Positions 36,673 to 45,408 of a stretch of DNA of 64,000 nucleotides are shown here, one piece after another. Source of the DNA: Psychroserpens burtonensis DSM 12212 (lineage in GTDB: Bacteria; Bacteroidota; Bacteroidia; Flavobacteriales; Flavobacteriaceae); contig NZ_AUDE01000006.1 in the NCBI RefSeq assembly GCF_000425305.1, positions 124,001-188,000 of the forward strand. Reading direction: 5' to 3'. The position numbers and the translations under genes were made by a program. Every line of letters begins with the position of its first letter. Position 1 is the stretch's first letter. Below the pieces are notes generated by a model. It made no database searches. It worked only from the letters and a program-made list of their open reading frames with translations, and was not told where the DNA came from.

Positions 36673-37524
36673 ATGGAAAAGCAAGTTTATATTAAAAAGA
36701 ATAACGATAAGATGGAACTTTTTTCGTTTGAAAAATTAAAACATTCTCTGGTATCAACTGGCGCATGCAAAGAAGCAGTTGAAACTATAGTAAATAGCAT
36801 TCAACCTGATATTTATGATGGTATTTCTTCAAACGAAATCTATAAAAAAGCTTTTGCCTTATTAAAAAAATATAATAAAATCTCTGCTTCTCGTTACAGT
36901 TTAAAACGTGCTCTGTTCGATTTAGGACCAACTGGTTATGCATTCGAAAGGCTAGTTGGTGCACTATTAAAAGAAAAAGGATATAAAACCAGAGTTAGTG
37001 TTATTTTAAATGGCAAATGTGTGACTCACGAAATTGATGTATTAGCAGAAAAAGGTAAAAATTCGTATGCTATAGAGTGTAAGTTTCATGCTAAAGCCAA
37101 AACCACAAGCAACGTAAAAGTACCATTATACATTAATTCTAGATTTTTAGATATTCAAGAACAATGGAATACAAATTCAAACCATCAAACACATTTAAAA
37201 CAAGGTTGGTTAGTAACAAATACCAGATTTACAAAAGATGCCATAAATTATGCAAAATGTGTTGGTCTAACTTTATTAAGTTGGGATTATCCAAAAAATA
37301 ATGGGCTAAAAGCAAATATTGACACATTAGCATTATATCCTGTGACCACTTTAACAACATTAAAGAAAAAGGAAAAGCATCAGCTCATAGAAAATGATGT
37401 CATTTTGGTCAAGGAATTGATTAATGCTTCTGAGAAGATGAAAAATATCGGATTATCAGATTTAAGGATTCACCGTGTTTTAGATGAAGTAAAAAAATTA
37501 TGTTACAATAATCCTACCCCATAA
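36673..37524 (+). CDS. ATP-cone / PD-(D/E)XK nuclease-like fusion protein
   Basis: A 283-residue cytoplasmic protein of two domains. Residues ~3-88 are an ATP-cone, the nucleotide-sensing module of ribonucleotide reductase and NrdR (VYIKKNNDKMELFSFEKLKH, ISASRYSLKRALFDLGPTGY). Residues ~90-215 are an Mrr-like PD-(D/E)XK fold: FERLVGALLKEKGYKTRVSV, then D122 in HEIDVLAEKGKN and E135-x-K137 in YAIECKFH. The catalytic D...ExK set is intact, so it may cut nucleic acid under control of ATP/dATP. Fifteen bases after the OMPLA-like gene. The last few codons (NNPTP) and the stop lie in sequence that aligns with the start of a permease fragment, so the native C-terminus may have been altered. Confidence 0.82.
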   Translation: MEKQVYIKKNNDKMELFSFEKLKHSLVSTGACKEAVETIVNSIQPDIYDGISSNEIYKKAFALLKKYNKISASRYSLKRALFDLGPTGYAFERLVGALLKEKGYKTRVSVILNGKCVTHEIDVLAEKGKNSYAIECKFHAKAKTTSNVKVPLYINSRFLDIQEQWNTNSNHQTHLKQGWLVTNTRFTKDAINYAKCVGLTLLSWDYPKNNGLKANIDTLALYPVTTLTTLKKKEKHQLIENDVILVKELINASEKMKNIGLSDLRIHRVLDEVKKLCYNNPTP

Positions 37525-37663
37525 AATACTTTGTAGAAGTCATACGTATGGTGATGCTAAAAGGTTATGGGTTTATGGATATTCTTCCACAATTATTAAA
37601 AACACTATATATGCCTTTGTAATGAATGGTTTGGCTGTTTGGAGTTATAAAAAAACATCTTAA
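37505..37663 (+). pseudogene. fragment of ABC-2 permease C-terminus
   Basis: This matches the last ~155 bases of permease 2 (34008-34162). Translated with one frame correction it reads IKYFVEVIRMVMLKGYGFMD, ILPQLLKTL and, after a shift, FVMNGLAVWSYKKTS and TAA at the same place as the intact gene. About 80 percent of bases agree, so this is an old relic of a paralogous permease, not a fresh copy. It abuts the end of the ATP-cone gene. Confidence 0.85.
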
Positions 37664-37854
37664 ATTTCTAAATCTCGAGTTGTTTTTTATTCCTATATCT
37701 CGCCTTCGCTCACGACAATGAAAAGCTTAACGCATAAAATATATTCTATTCCTTATTTATTAATGTTGAGTTTTTAAGGCTGTAAACAGCAAATGGTTAC
37801 ATAAATTTGTTTAAACAAATTATATTTATGTTGAGTACTTATAAAATTTAGAGT

Positions 37855-37886
37855 ATAAAAAAGCCTATCACTTAGTGACAGGCTTT
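37855..37886 (-). terminator. terminator of cold shock gene
   Basis: Read on the minus strand: AAAGCCTGTCAC-TAA-GTGATAGGCTTTTTT with one mismatch in an 11-bp stem and a T-run. It lies just after the stop of the cold shock gene. Confidence 0.8.
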
Positions 37887-37909
37887 AAGTTTTTTTGGTT
37901 AAGCGAATA

Positions 37910-38101
37910 TTAGATAACCTTTACGTTAACTGCGTTTAATCCTTTTTTTCCTTCTTCAAGATCAAATTCAACTGCATCACCTTCACGAATTTCGTCGATT
38001 AATCCAGAAATGTGTACGAAGTGATCTTTGTCTGAACCTTCTTCATTTATAAAACCAAAACCTTTGGCATCATTGAAGAATTTTACTGTTCCTTTACTCA
38101 T
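37910..38101 (-). CDS. cspA: cold shock protein
   Basis: A 63-residue CspA-type RNA chaperone with a single cold shock domain. Both RNA-binding motifs are visible: KGFGFI (RNP1) and HFVHIS (RNP2), with the opening GTVKFFND. Such proteins melt mRNA structure. It is separated from lpxD by 63 bases and has its own promoter (38142-38149) and terminator, so it is a monocistronic unit with a short AT-rich leader, not the long structured leader of E. coli cspA. Confidence 0.95.
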   Translation of the reverse strand: MSKGTVKFFNDAKGFGFINEEGSDKDHFVHISGLIDEIREGDAVEFDLEEGKKGLNAVNVKVI

Positions 38102-38141
38102 TAGATTATAATTTAATGTTTAATAATTATTTATTAATGTT

Positions 38142-38149
38142 CAAAGATA
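38142..38149 (-). promoter_or_regulatory. promoter of cold shock gene
   Basis: On the minus strand TATCTTTG, matching TAnnTTTG, 41 bases before the ATG at 38101. It shows that the cold shock gene is transcribed independently of lpxD. Confidence 0.65.
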
Positions 38150-38164
38150 ATAACAAAAATTGTA

Positions 38165-39154
38165 TTATCTAGTTAATTTTCGAAGTGCAACCCATTGTTT
38201 TAACATTTCTCTTGAATCTGTTGCTGGATAACCTAATACCGTTTTTCCTGCAGCCACATCATTCATAACACCAGATCCAGCGCCTACAGTGGCTCCAGAA
38301 TGTATTGTGGTATGATCTTTAATAGATGCGCTTCCTCCTATCATAACACCATCACCTAGGGTTACTGAGCCTGCTAATCCGCTACTTCCTGCCATAATAC
38401 AAGAACGACCTAATATACAATTATGTGCAATTTGAACTAGATTATCAATCTTACATCCATCGCCTAATATTGTAGAACTAAATTTTCCGCGGTCAACACA
38501 AGAATTCGCACCAATTTCTACCTGATTTCCTATAACTACGTTTCCTATATGTGGAATTTTAATCAACCCTCTACCATCATCACTTGGACGATAACCAAAG
38601 CCATCTGCTCCAATACTTACATTAATATGAAATATACAATGGCTCCCAATCACAGAACGTTCTCGAATCACTGTACCAGACCATACTGTAGTGTGATCAC
38701 CTATAGTAGTTTCATCAAAAATGGTCACATTTGGATACAGTATCACACCTTTACCTATAACAACATCTTTACCAACATAACAGCCTGCTCCAACTCTACT
38801 CCCTTCTCCAATTGCTGCCGAAGCATCAATGCTTGCTGTAGGATGAATATCTGTTTCAAAATAAGGTGCTGGTGGTGCAAACACCTCTAACAATTTAGCC
38901 ATAGCCAAATCGGCATTTTTAACCTTTATTATGACACGGTTATTACCAGGCTCTAAATCTATTGTGTCATTTACGATAGCTAAAGATGCCTTAGAATCTG
39001 CCCACATGGCAGCATATTTCCTATTTCCTATAAATGTTGCTTGGTTACTATTTGCTTTTTTAATTTGTTCTAAACCTGTAATAGTGTGAACTGTTTCTCC
39101 TAAAACTGCTCCATTTATAATAGTATTAATTTCTTGTATGGTCAATGACTTCAT
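38165..39154 (-). CDS. lpxD: UDP-3-O-acylglucosamine N-acyltransferase
   Basis: A 329-residue LpxD, which adds the second 3-hydroxyacyl chain in lipid A synthesis. N-terminal domain ([27 protein letters not shown]), then a left-handed beta helix of hexapeptide repeats ([40 protein letters not shown]). The catalytic His is in [30 protein letters not shown] is the LpxD signature. Length is normal. It stands alone here, not in the usual lpxD-lpxC-fabZ-lpxA cluster, and many flavobacteria carry such a second, separate lpxD. Confidence 0.92.
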   Translation of the reverse strand: MKSLTIQEINTIINGAVLGETVHTITGLEQIKKANSNQATFIGNRKYAAMWADSKASLAIVNDTIDLEPGNNRVIIKVKNADLAMAKLLEVFAPPAPYFETDIHPTASIDASAAIGEGSRVGAGCYVGKDVVIGKGVILYPNVTIFDETTIGDHTTVWSGTVIRERSVIGSHCIFHINVSIGADGFGYRPSDDGRGLIKIPHIGNVVIGNQVEIGANSCVDRGKFSSTILGDGCKIDNLVQIAHNCILGRSCIMAGSSGLAGSVTLGDGVMIGGSASIKDHTTIHSGATVGAGSGVMNDVAAGKTVLGYPATDSREMLKQWVALRKLTR

Positions 39155-39910
39155 TAAAGTATGTGTTAGTTATTAATCGACAAGATACTAAAATAGTAAG
39201 TAATTATTGTGCTTCAGGATTTCAAAATCAAGTAAATCTAAGAGGATATATGACTAGTTGACTGTTTGATTTTAAATACATCTAAATATTATGAATTATG
39301 GAAACTCTAAATCACTGTAGGTTATTATACGCATCAGAATCTGCATATCTCATTGAAACTAATTATCCGGCTGGAATGTATCCACTAATTTTAGTTAATC
39401 CAAAATTCATACTGGTAATACCTTTACCCATAATTCCTGAAAACACGATTAGAATACATAAATCTATAGGGTAAATTAGTAATCCTTAGGTCATCGCAGT
39501 ATGTCCATTAAAAAAAACCGTCTATTAAGATTGAGGCTTGTTTTGTAGGAGAAACTATAGAAGGTATTATTTTTCTTTTCGTGGTATATTATCACCTTTT
39601 CCTTTGACTACGCAATCTATTCTGTATTCAGAACCTCTTGTAAATTTTGCAGACATTTCATGGGAGTTCACTAAAGGCAACGAAGGAAGGTTTTGAACAA
39701 ATTGCAGAAGCCCTTCATGTAAGCTGTGATTTTCGCTATATGTTAAGAATTTGGCAAGGAATCGTTTGTCAATTGTAATAATGAACCAATCAATTATATT
39801 TTTAAAATCAGTGGTAACAATTTGTTCTTACTGATTTTTTTTCCTTCCTAATCATTGAACAAGATATTATTACTAAATAGGTGAAATCCGTAATCCCGGA
39901 CCTAAAGACT
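39155..39910. other. gene-free stretch with possible coding relics
   Basis: About 750 bases. A 58-codon frame at 39298-39474 (METLNHCRLLYASESAYLIE...) starts with ATG but has no recognisable family. Between 39580 and 39775 two different frames read like damaged protein (FRGILSPFPLTTQSILYSEP, then after a shift SSLKATKEGFEQIAEALHVS up to TAA near 39778), consistent with a decayed gene. Identity unknown. Confidence 0.4.
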
Positions 39911-39918
39911 TATCTTTG
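39911..39918 (+). promoter_or_regulatory. promoter of DoxX-like gene
   Basis: TATCTTTG matches TAnnTTTG and lies 14 bases before the ATG at 39933, giving a very short leader. Confidence 0.6.
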
Positions 39919-39932
39919 CACAAACCTATGTT

Positions 39933-40289
39933 ATGATCAATGCAATTACTATTGTAACTTTATTTTCGGCCTTATCATTTCTATTCTATGGATTAAGCTG
40001 TTTAACCTCAAAGCGAATGACCTTAGAGTTTAAGCGTTTTGGATTGTCAAAACAACAACAAATGCTTACTGGTATTTTACAACTAGTTGGCGGTATTGGT
40101 CTTGCCATTGGTTATTACCAATCGCAAATATTAGCTGCAATAAGTGCCGCTGGACTAGCCCTTTTAATGTTATTAGGGTTTTTGGTACGCTTAAAGATAA
40201 AAGACTCTTTAGTACTCTCTGCTCCTGCCTTTATGTATGCACTTCTCAACATATATTTAGCACTTCGGTTTTTTAATGTTTTGAATTAG
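39933..40289 (+). CDS. DoxX-like membrane protein
   Basis: A 118-residue protein with four hydrophobic helices in the DoxX arrangement: ITIVTLFSALSFLFYGLSCL, KQQQMLTGILQLVGGIGLAI, ISAAGLALLMLLGFLVRLKI, then SLVLSAPAFMYALLNIYLAL. The GxLQxxGGIGLAIG segment is typical. Function unknown; relatives are linked to quinone or redox processes. It ends tail to tail with another DoxX-like gene, overlapping it by four bases. Confidence 0.82.
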   Translation: MINAITIVTLFSALSFLFYGLSCLTSKRMTLEFKRFGLSKQQQMLTGILQLVGGIGLAIGYYQSQILAAISAAGLALLMLLGFLVRLKIKDSLVLSAPAFMYALLNIYLALRFFNVLN

Positions 40290-40663
40290 AGAACAATAAA
40301 ACCAGAGAAAGCAACCGCAAGGCACATTAATAAAAATAGAAATGCTGGAAAGGATTTATACAAAGGGTCTTGAATTTTAAAATGCATCAATATAGAACCC
40401 GTTAATAGCGCTGCCAAAATTAAAGCAGACGGTCTTTCTAACGAAAACACCCAGATGGAAACAATTAAACCTATTGCTCCAGCCACTTTTAGAGTACCTA
40501 CCAAATAACACAGCCATACTGGCAATCCATACACTTTAAACTCTTCTTTAATATTTTGAGCATTACCACCTCGCCATTTTGTGGGTTTATCTTTTTGAAT
40601 AAGCCAAACATTCAATAAACTAATAGCTACGATAAGTTTTAAAGCGATGATAATATAAGACAT
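40286..40663 (-). CDS. DoxX family membrane protein
   Basis: A 125-residue four-helix protein of the DoxX family: IIALKLIVAISLLNVWLIQK, VWLCYLVGTLKVAGAIGLIV, PSALILAALLTGSILMHFKI, FPAFLFLLMCLAVAFSGFIV. The KVAGAIGLI motif corresponds to QLVGGIGLA in the convergent neighbour, so the two are distant paralogues facing each other. Role unknown. Confidence 0.82.
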   Translation of the reverse strand: MSYIIIALKLIVAISLLNVWLIQKDKPTKWRGGNAQNIKEEFKVYGLPVWLCYLVGTLKVAGAIGLIVSIWVFSLERPSALILAALLTGSILMHFKIQDPLYKSFPAFLFLLMCLAVAFSGFIVL

Positions 40664-41009
40664 GTCAGTGAGTTTATAATTATTAAATGGAATATAATAA
40701 AAATCTTGGCTTTCGCATATGAGAATTCTTATTTTTTTGTAAAGTTAGTGAATCAAATACATTAGTTTATTTGTTCTTCTCTATTTTTATATCCTAATAT
40801 TAATTTAGGTCAGGTTAAATCCCATTGAAATGCATCTATAATATGTACGTAAAGAGTAACGTACAGGAGTTTTAAAGATGCTATTTTATTATTAAAATCT
40901 TTGTTGTTACATAAGTACTGTGGCTAGTCGTTTTTAAAATTAAACCTTCACATATTTTATATATTAATGTAGAGGTCATTTTAGTTGAATCTTAAAATAT
41001 AGTTCATAA
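40664..41009. other. gene-free stretch
   Basis: About 345 bases between the DoxX-like gene start and the terminator of the metalloprotease. The DoxX promoter must lie here, but only a weak TAACTTTA-like element (minus strand, around 40740-40750) is visible. Nothing else seen. Confidence 0.4.
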
Positions 41010-41044
41010 AAAACACCTTCTTAAGATTAATAAGAAGGTGTTTT
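41010..41044 (-). terminator. terminator of metalloprotease gene
   Basis: Perfect 14-bp stem AAAACACCTTCTTA / TAAGAAGGTGTTTT with a 7-base loop; on the minus strand it is followed by a T-run. It lies 27 bases after the metalloprotease stop. Confidence 0.85.
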
Positions 41045-41070
41045 AATTTATTTTCTTCGGAAACTTTAGA

Positions 41071-43551
41071 TCATTTAGGATCTAAAATATCGTCAATACG
41101 CTTAACTAAATCTCTATAATGATACTTAGTTACTGTATTTACTTGTCTGTTTCCTGCAGGAGCCAATTGACGTTTTAAGGTATTTAGCTCACCCCGAACT
41201 AAAGCTCTAATATCTGACTGTGAGACATTATAGTAATCACCATTTCGTTGAGATTCTAAATCTTCGGTCATCAAAAAGGCCATACGATCTACATAAGCAC
41301 GTTGTAAATTTCTACGATACACATCTACATTTTGAGCGATATTAGCTTCAGAAAAGACACCTTTTCTTAAATCTTGCATCATTGTTAATGCACTGTAATT
41401 TGTAGCGTCAATACTTTCGTGATCTATTAAACGCCCCAATTTATCAAAACTTAATAAGCCATTAAGGTATCTGCTCTGTAAACGTCTTAAACGCTCAGTA
41501 TATCCATTATAATCAATATTTTGAAGCATGGCTTTATCTACTAACCAATTTGGCGTTTCGAACGCATTTTTATGCAACCACTCCATAGATTGTTGTTGTA
41601 GCAATTTTGGAACAGCTTGATAGGCAATTCCACCCTGGCTTGGCGTAATCAGGTTTTCTTTTACTCCTGCAACATTTCCTGCAACGTGACCAATATATCT
41701 ATTATAACATCCTAATAACTCACCATATAATTCTTCTAAATCATCATAATTGTTAGTCTGACTGCTTGTCCACGTTGGGAGATTTTGAACGACATACTTC
41801 AAATTTTTAAGCGCATAATTAGACGCTTTAATGGCATCGTTTCCTATATCTTCTGTTTGCGACGTAGGATCAAATCTAGAACTCTGCTTTCCGAAGACAT
41901 ATTTAACATCGCCCGCTTTTTGCATAATCCAACTGTCAAGCGTTGTACGTTCTGCCTCTGCAGAATATGCCCCAGGAATAGAGCGATAACCCCAATTTAT
42001 GGCATAATGATCATAAGGACCTATCTGACGAATAAACCTTATATTTTGGTCCCCTGGTTGTGCTATATAATTGTAACGTGCATAATCCATAATTGTGGAT
42101 GCAATCCCAAACTCTTGAGTAAATGCTCCATTTCTATAGTTTTCAACATCGTAAGCTTTACTTGCACTCATATTGTGTGGCAATCCAAGAGCATGACCAA
42201 CCTCATGAGCAATCACCATTTTCATCATTTCGCCAATATCTTCTGCAGGTGTATCTAAAGTTCTCGCACTGGGATTCGCTGCTCCAGTTTCTAATAAATA
42301 ACGATTTCTATAGGAGCGTAAATGGTTATGATACCAAATAATATCACTCTCAATAATTTCTCCACTGCGAGGATCTGACACACTTGGACCTATCGCATTT
42401 CTAGTCTCACTAGCAACGTAACGTACCACAGAATAGCGAACATCTTCTGGGCTAAAATCTGGATCTTCTTCTTTAGTAGGTGGATATTTAGCAATTATCG
42501 CATTTTTAAAACCTGCACTTTCAAAAGGACCTTGCCAAAGCTCAATACCTTCTTTTATGTATTTGCGTAAACTTTCTGGTGTTGCAGGATCTAAATAATA
42601 AATAATTGGTTTTACTGGCTCTACCAATTCACCTCTCGCATAAGCTTCTGGATCTTTGGGTTCTAATCGCCATCTACGAATATAGGTTTTACGATCTGCT
42701 TTTAGTTGTTTACTTCCGTAGTCCACTTGACTGTAAGTAAACCAACCGACACGGTCATCTGCAAAACGGGATTGCATTGGTTCTTCTGGTAATAAAATCA
42801 TAGATTGATTCATTTGCAAACTAATAGTCTCTGCAGACTCAGCAGATGGTGGCTCTGATGCGTTATAGGTCATGTCTTGCACGACTTCTATGTTCTGCGG
42901 AAAACTTTTCATCCCATTAATAAAACTTCTAGAAGGGTCGAGGTTACGAACTTTATATGAGGTTCGTAACCGACCTGATAAGCCGCTAATAGACTTTACA
43001 TCTGTATTATAAAACTTAGTCACATCAATAACAACCGCTGTAGAATCTTTGCTGAATGCTGCGATATCAAATGCAAATAATGTAGGTTCATAATTATTTG
43101 ATTTCACTGATATACTAATTGGTAATTCTTCGTCTGCTACGGAATTATATGAGCGTTCTTTTATTAATATTTTTTTATCAAAACGTTCCCAAGCGACAAG
43201 TCGCTCTCCCGTTTTTGTTCCTGCATTAATATATCCACCTCCTAAATTAGCTGGGAGTTTTGCAATCCTACTCACTAAAAGCATATCTTTTCCTAAATAC
43301 GCATTAGGGATTTCAAAATAGTACGTCTCTCCTACTTTATGTACTTTAAATAAACCTTCATCTGTAACTGCATCCTTAGTAATGACCTTATCGTAATCTT
43401 TAATTTTCTCTAAATCCTTTTTAGGAGTTATTTGTTGAACAGCTTCAGTTTTACTCTTTTTTTTGCGCTTGTTTTTTGTGGATTGACCTTGATGGGTTAT
43501 TGGCAGTATAGAAAATAATAGTACCAAGGCGTAAAGAAACGTTTTTTTCAT
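41071..43551 (-). CDS. zinc-dependent metalloprotease (DUF5117 family)
   Basis: An 826-residue exported protease of the Bacteroidetes DUF5118-DUF5117-DUF4953 family. Signal peptide MKKTFLYALVLLFSILPITH, a basic stretch, then DUF5117 (~residues 80-290) with ETYYFEIPNAYLGKDMLLVS, and a metzincin-like catalytic domain: HEVGHALGLPH (449-459, three zinc His and the catalytic Glu), followed by a Met-turn-like STIMDYARYNY. DUF4953 covers the C-terminal half. Family members are periplasmic or outer-membrane peptidases. It is a single-gene unit with its own terminator. Confidence 0.92.
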   Translation of the reverse strand: MKKTFLYALVLLFSILPITHQGQSTKNKRKKKSKTEAVQQITPKKDLEKIKDYDKVITKDAVTDEGLFKVHKVGETYYFEIPNAYLGKDMLLVSRIAKLPANLGGGYINAGTKTGERLVAWERFDKKILIKERSYNSVADEELPISISVKSNNYEPTLFAFDIAAFSKDSTAVVIDVTKFYNTDVKSISGLSGRLRTSYKVRNLDPSRSFINGMKSFPQNIEVVQDMTYNASEPPSAESAETISLQMNQSMILLPEEPMQSRFADDRVGWFTYSQVDYGSKQLKADRKTYIRRWRLEPKDPEAYARGELVEPVKPIIYYLDPATPESLRKYIKEGIELWQGPFESAGFKNAIIAKYPPTKEEDPDFSPEDVRYSVVRYVASETRNAIGPSVSDPRSGEIIESDIIWYHNHLRSYRNRYLLETGAANPSARTLDTPAEDIGEMMKMVIAHEVGHALGLPHNMSASKAYDVENYRNGAFTQEFGIASTIMDYARYNYIAQPGDQNIRFIRQIGPYDHYAINWGYRSIPGAYSAEAERTTLDSWIMQKAGDVKYVFGKQSSRFDPTSQTEDIGNDAIKASNYALKNLKYVVQNLPTWTSSQTNNYDDLEELYGELLGCYNRYIGHVAGNVAGVKENLITPSQGGIAYQAVPKLLQQQSMEWLHKNAFETPNWLVDKAMLQNIDYNGYTERLRRLQSRYLNGLLSFDKLGRLIDHESIDATNYSALTMMQDLRKGVFSEANIAQNVDVYRRNLQRAYVDRMAFLMTEDLESQRNGDYYNVSQSDIRALVRGELNTLKRQLAPAGNRQVNTVTKYHYRDLVKRIDDILDPK

Positions 43552-43732
43552 ATTTGGTTGGTTTTATTGTAATATCCTATAAAACTAAGAAAAACAGACT
43601 AAGGTATTTATGACTTTCACAAAACTTTAATGTCTGTTCGTCCTATTTTAGCAAATGAGACAAGAATGCTAGGGATACTGTTATCATGGTTTCACCAGAG
43701 GCCGTATGTTGAAAAAAACTAATAATAACGAT

Positions 43733-44035
43733 ATGAAAATTAATTATGAATATGATGATGTTTCTGGAAGCGAAAGTTTAGAAGCATTTACCGAAGAAAA
43801 ATTACAAGCAGTATTTAACCGTTTTGATTTTGTTATAAGAGCAGATGTCTTTTTCAAAACAGAGAATACCTCCAGCGATCAAACAGGAATGATCTGTGGC
43901 ATACGATTGAGTGTTCCAGGTCCTCGATTATTTGCGGAGTCTTCTCACGATAATTTTCGTGATGCCGTCTCAGAAACAGTTAATGAGATAACAAAACAGT
44001 TAAAAAAACGTAAAGAAAAAATGAAAACTTTTTAA
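43733..44035 (+). CDS. ribosome hibernation promoting factor family
   Basis: About 100 residues from the ATG at 43733 (MKINYEYDDVSGSESLEAFT). An in-frame ATG at 43706 would add nine atypical residues (MLKKTNNND) and is less likely. The sequence has the RaiA/HPF beta-alpha-beta-beta-beta-alpha pattern: TEEKLQAVFNRFDFVIRADV, RLSVPGPRLFAESSHDNFRD, AVSETVNEITKQLKKRKEKM. Short HPF/YfiA proteins bind the 30S subunit and silence ribosomes in stationary phase. It has no long-form dimerisation domain. Confidence 0.88.
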   Translation: MKINYEYDDVSGSESLEAFTEEKLQAVFNRFDFVIRADVFFKTENTSSDQTGMICGIRLSVPGPRLFAESSHDNFRDAVSETVNEITKQLKKRKEKMKTF

Positions 44036-44172
44036 AGATATAGTGTTTTGTAAATGTGATATTTAAGCATGATTATTGACATGATTTAGGTCATAAAATA
44101 ATCACAAATTAAGAAAGTGATGGTCCGTATGACTTTTACTCTCGTACATATAAAGTAAACTAATTAAACAAT

Positions 44173-45000
44173 ATGAAACGAATTTCAGTAATAGTATTAT
44201 CAGCTTTGTTTTTCACAGCTTGTGTTTCCAAAAAGAAGTATTTGGCATTAGAACAGGACCATGGAGAATTGAAGAGTGAACTGACTAAAACTAAAGTCGA
44301 AAAAGAAGAATTAGAATCTAAGTTTTCTAAAATACAGCAACGAGTAGACAGCTATAATTCTAAAATTAATGAACTAACTGAAGATAATAATACGAAATTA
44401 GTATCTGTAGATGGTTTGGTAATTTCAGAAAACCAAAAAATAGCAATGCGTGAATCTTTAAAAAATGTTCCGCCTGCTTACATGAATACTGCAAGGACAT
44501 TGAAAGATTCAATGAATTTGGCTTTGCAATTCAACTTAAAATCATCGTTAGAAAATATTGATGAAGATGAAGATATCGCAATCAATATTGAAGAAACGGT
44601 TGTCATGATCTCTATTTCAGATAAAATGTTATTTAATTCTGGAAGCTACAAGATTAGTGATAAGGCCAATGATATCTTACAGAAGATCGCGAATGTGATC
44701 AACTCTGAAGAAAGTCTCGATGTAATGGTAGAAGGACATACAGATAACAAACTCATGAAGAATAGTGCTACTGTTAAGGATAATTGGGATTTAAGTGTGT
44801 TACGTGCTACCGCAGTTGTAAAAAAATTACAGAACGATTATCAGGTTGCACCAAAACAATTAATTGCTGCAGGACGAAGTTTTTACCAGCCTTTAGTTGA
44901 AAATGATACTAAAAATAATAGAGCTATAAATCGTCGAACACGAATAGTGATTTTACCAAATATCGATAAATTCTTTGCCATGATGGCTGCAAACAAATAA
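44173..45000 (+). CDS. OmpA family lipoprotein
   Basis: A 275-residue lipoprotein (MKRISVIVLSALFFTAC, cysteine followed by VSKKKY), then a predicted coiled coil (residues ~28-75), a linker domain and a C-terminal OmpA peptidoglycan-binding domain: LFNSGSYKISDKANDILQKI, VEGHTDNKLM, RATAVVKKLQNDY, ELRNRRT-equivalent NNRAINRRTRIVI. It links the outer membrane to peptidoglycan. A terminator follows. Confidence 0.92.
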   Translation: MKRISVIVLSALFFTACVSKKKYLALEQDHGELKSELTKTKVEKEELESKFSKIQQRVDSYNSKINELTEDNNTKLVSVDGLVISENQKIAMRESLKNVPPAYMNTARTLKDSMNLALQFNLKSSLENIDEDEDIAINIEETVVMISISDKMLFNSGSYKISDKANDILQKIANVINSEESLDVMVEGHTDNKLMKNSATVKDNWDLSVLRATAVVKKLQNDYQVAPKQLIAAGRSFYQPLVENDTKNNRAINRRTRIVILPNIDKFFAMMAANK

Positions 45001-45038
45001 TTACTTAACCTATAAGTAGTATTGTGGTGAATTAATCC

Positions 45039-45073
45039 AAGAAAAGACTGTTGTTTCCAACGGTCTTTTCTGC
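45039..45073 (+). terminator. rho-independent terminator
   Basis: AGAAAAGACTGTTG / CAACGGTCTTTTCT stem (one G-T pair) with a four-base loop, 40 bases after the OmpA lipoprotein stop. Confidence 0.8.
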
Positions 45074-45117
45074 GTTTATTAAGTTTAAATCAACTAATTT
45101 TGTATAAAATTTAATTT

Positions 45118-45408
45118 ATGCTTTCATTACTTAATAGCTTCAGAATTGTAGCGCTTTTAGAAGGTGTTTCCTATTTATTATTGCTTTTTATAGCATCTCC
45201 CTATAAATTTTTCACCCAAGACGAAACTTACGTCAAATTACTAGGTATGCCTCATGGATTTTTATTCTTAGTTTACATCGTTTTAGCTATTATGGTAGGA
45301 AAAGAATTAAAATGGAAAACCAAAACACTTTTAATTGTGCTAGTGGCTTCTATAATTCCATTCGGCACATTTTATATTGAAAAAAAATATTTAAAACCCA
45401 TTAAATAA
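45118..45408 (+). CDS. DUF3817 membrane protein
   Basis: A 96-residue protein with three hydrophobic helices and the DUF3817 pattern RIVALLEGVSYLLLLFIA, KLLGMPHGFLFLVYIVLAIM, LVASIIPFGTFYIEKKYL. Small integral membrane protein of unknown role (YdzA-like). Its stop shares a base with the ATG of the channel gene, so the two are co-transcribed. Confidence 0.88.
   Translation: MLSLLNSFRIVALLEGVSYLLLLFIASPYKFFTQDETYVKLLGMPHGFLFLVYIVLAIMVGKELKWKTKTLLIVLVASIIPFGTFYIEKKYLKPIK

Noticed and set aside
38549-38890. 113-codon plus-strand frame
   Set aside because: Antisense shadow of the hexapeptide repeats of lpxD; the translation is Asn/Thr/Cys-rich and not protein-like.
41785-42258. 157-codon plus-strand frame
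   Set aside because: Antisense to the catalytic region of the metalloprotease, which has clear motifs on the minus strand.
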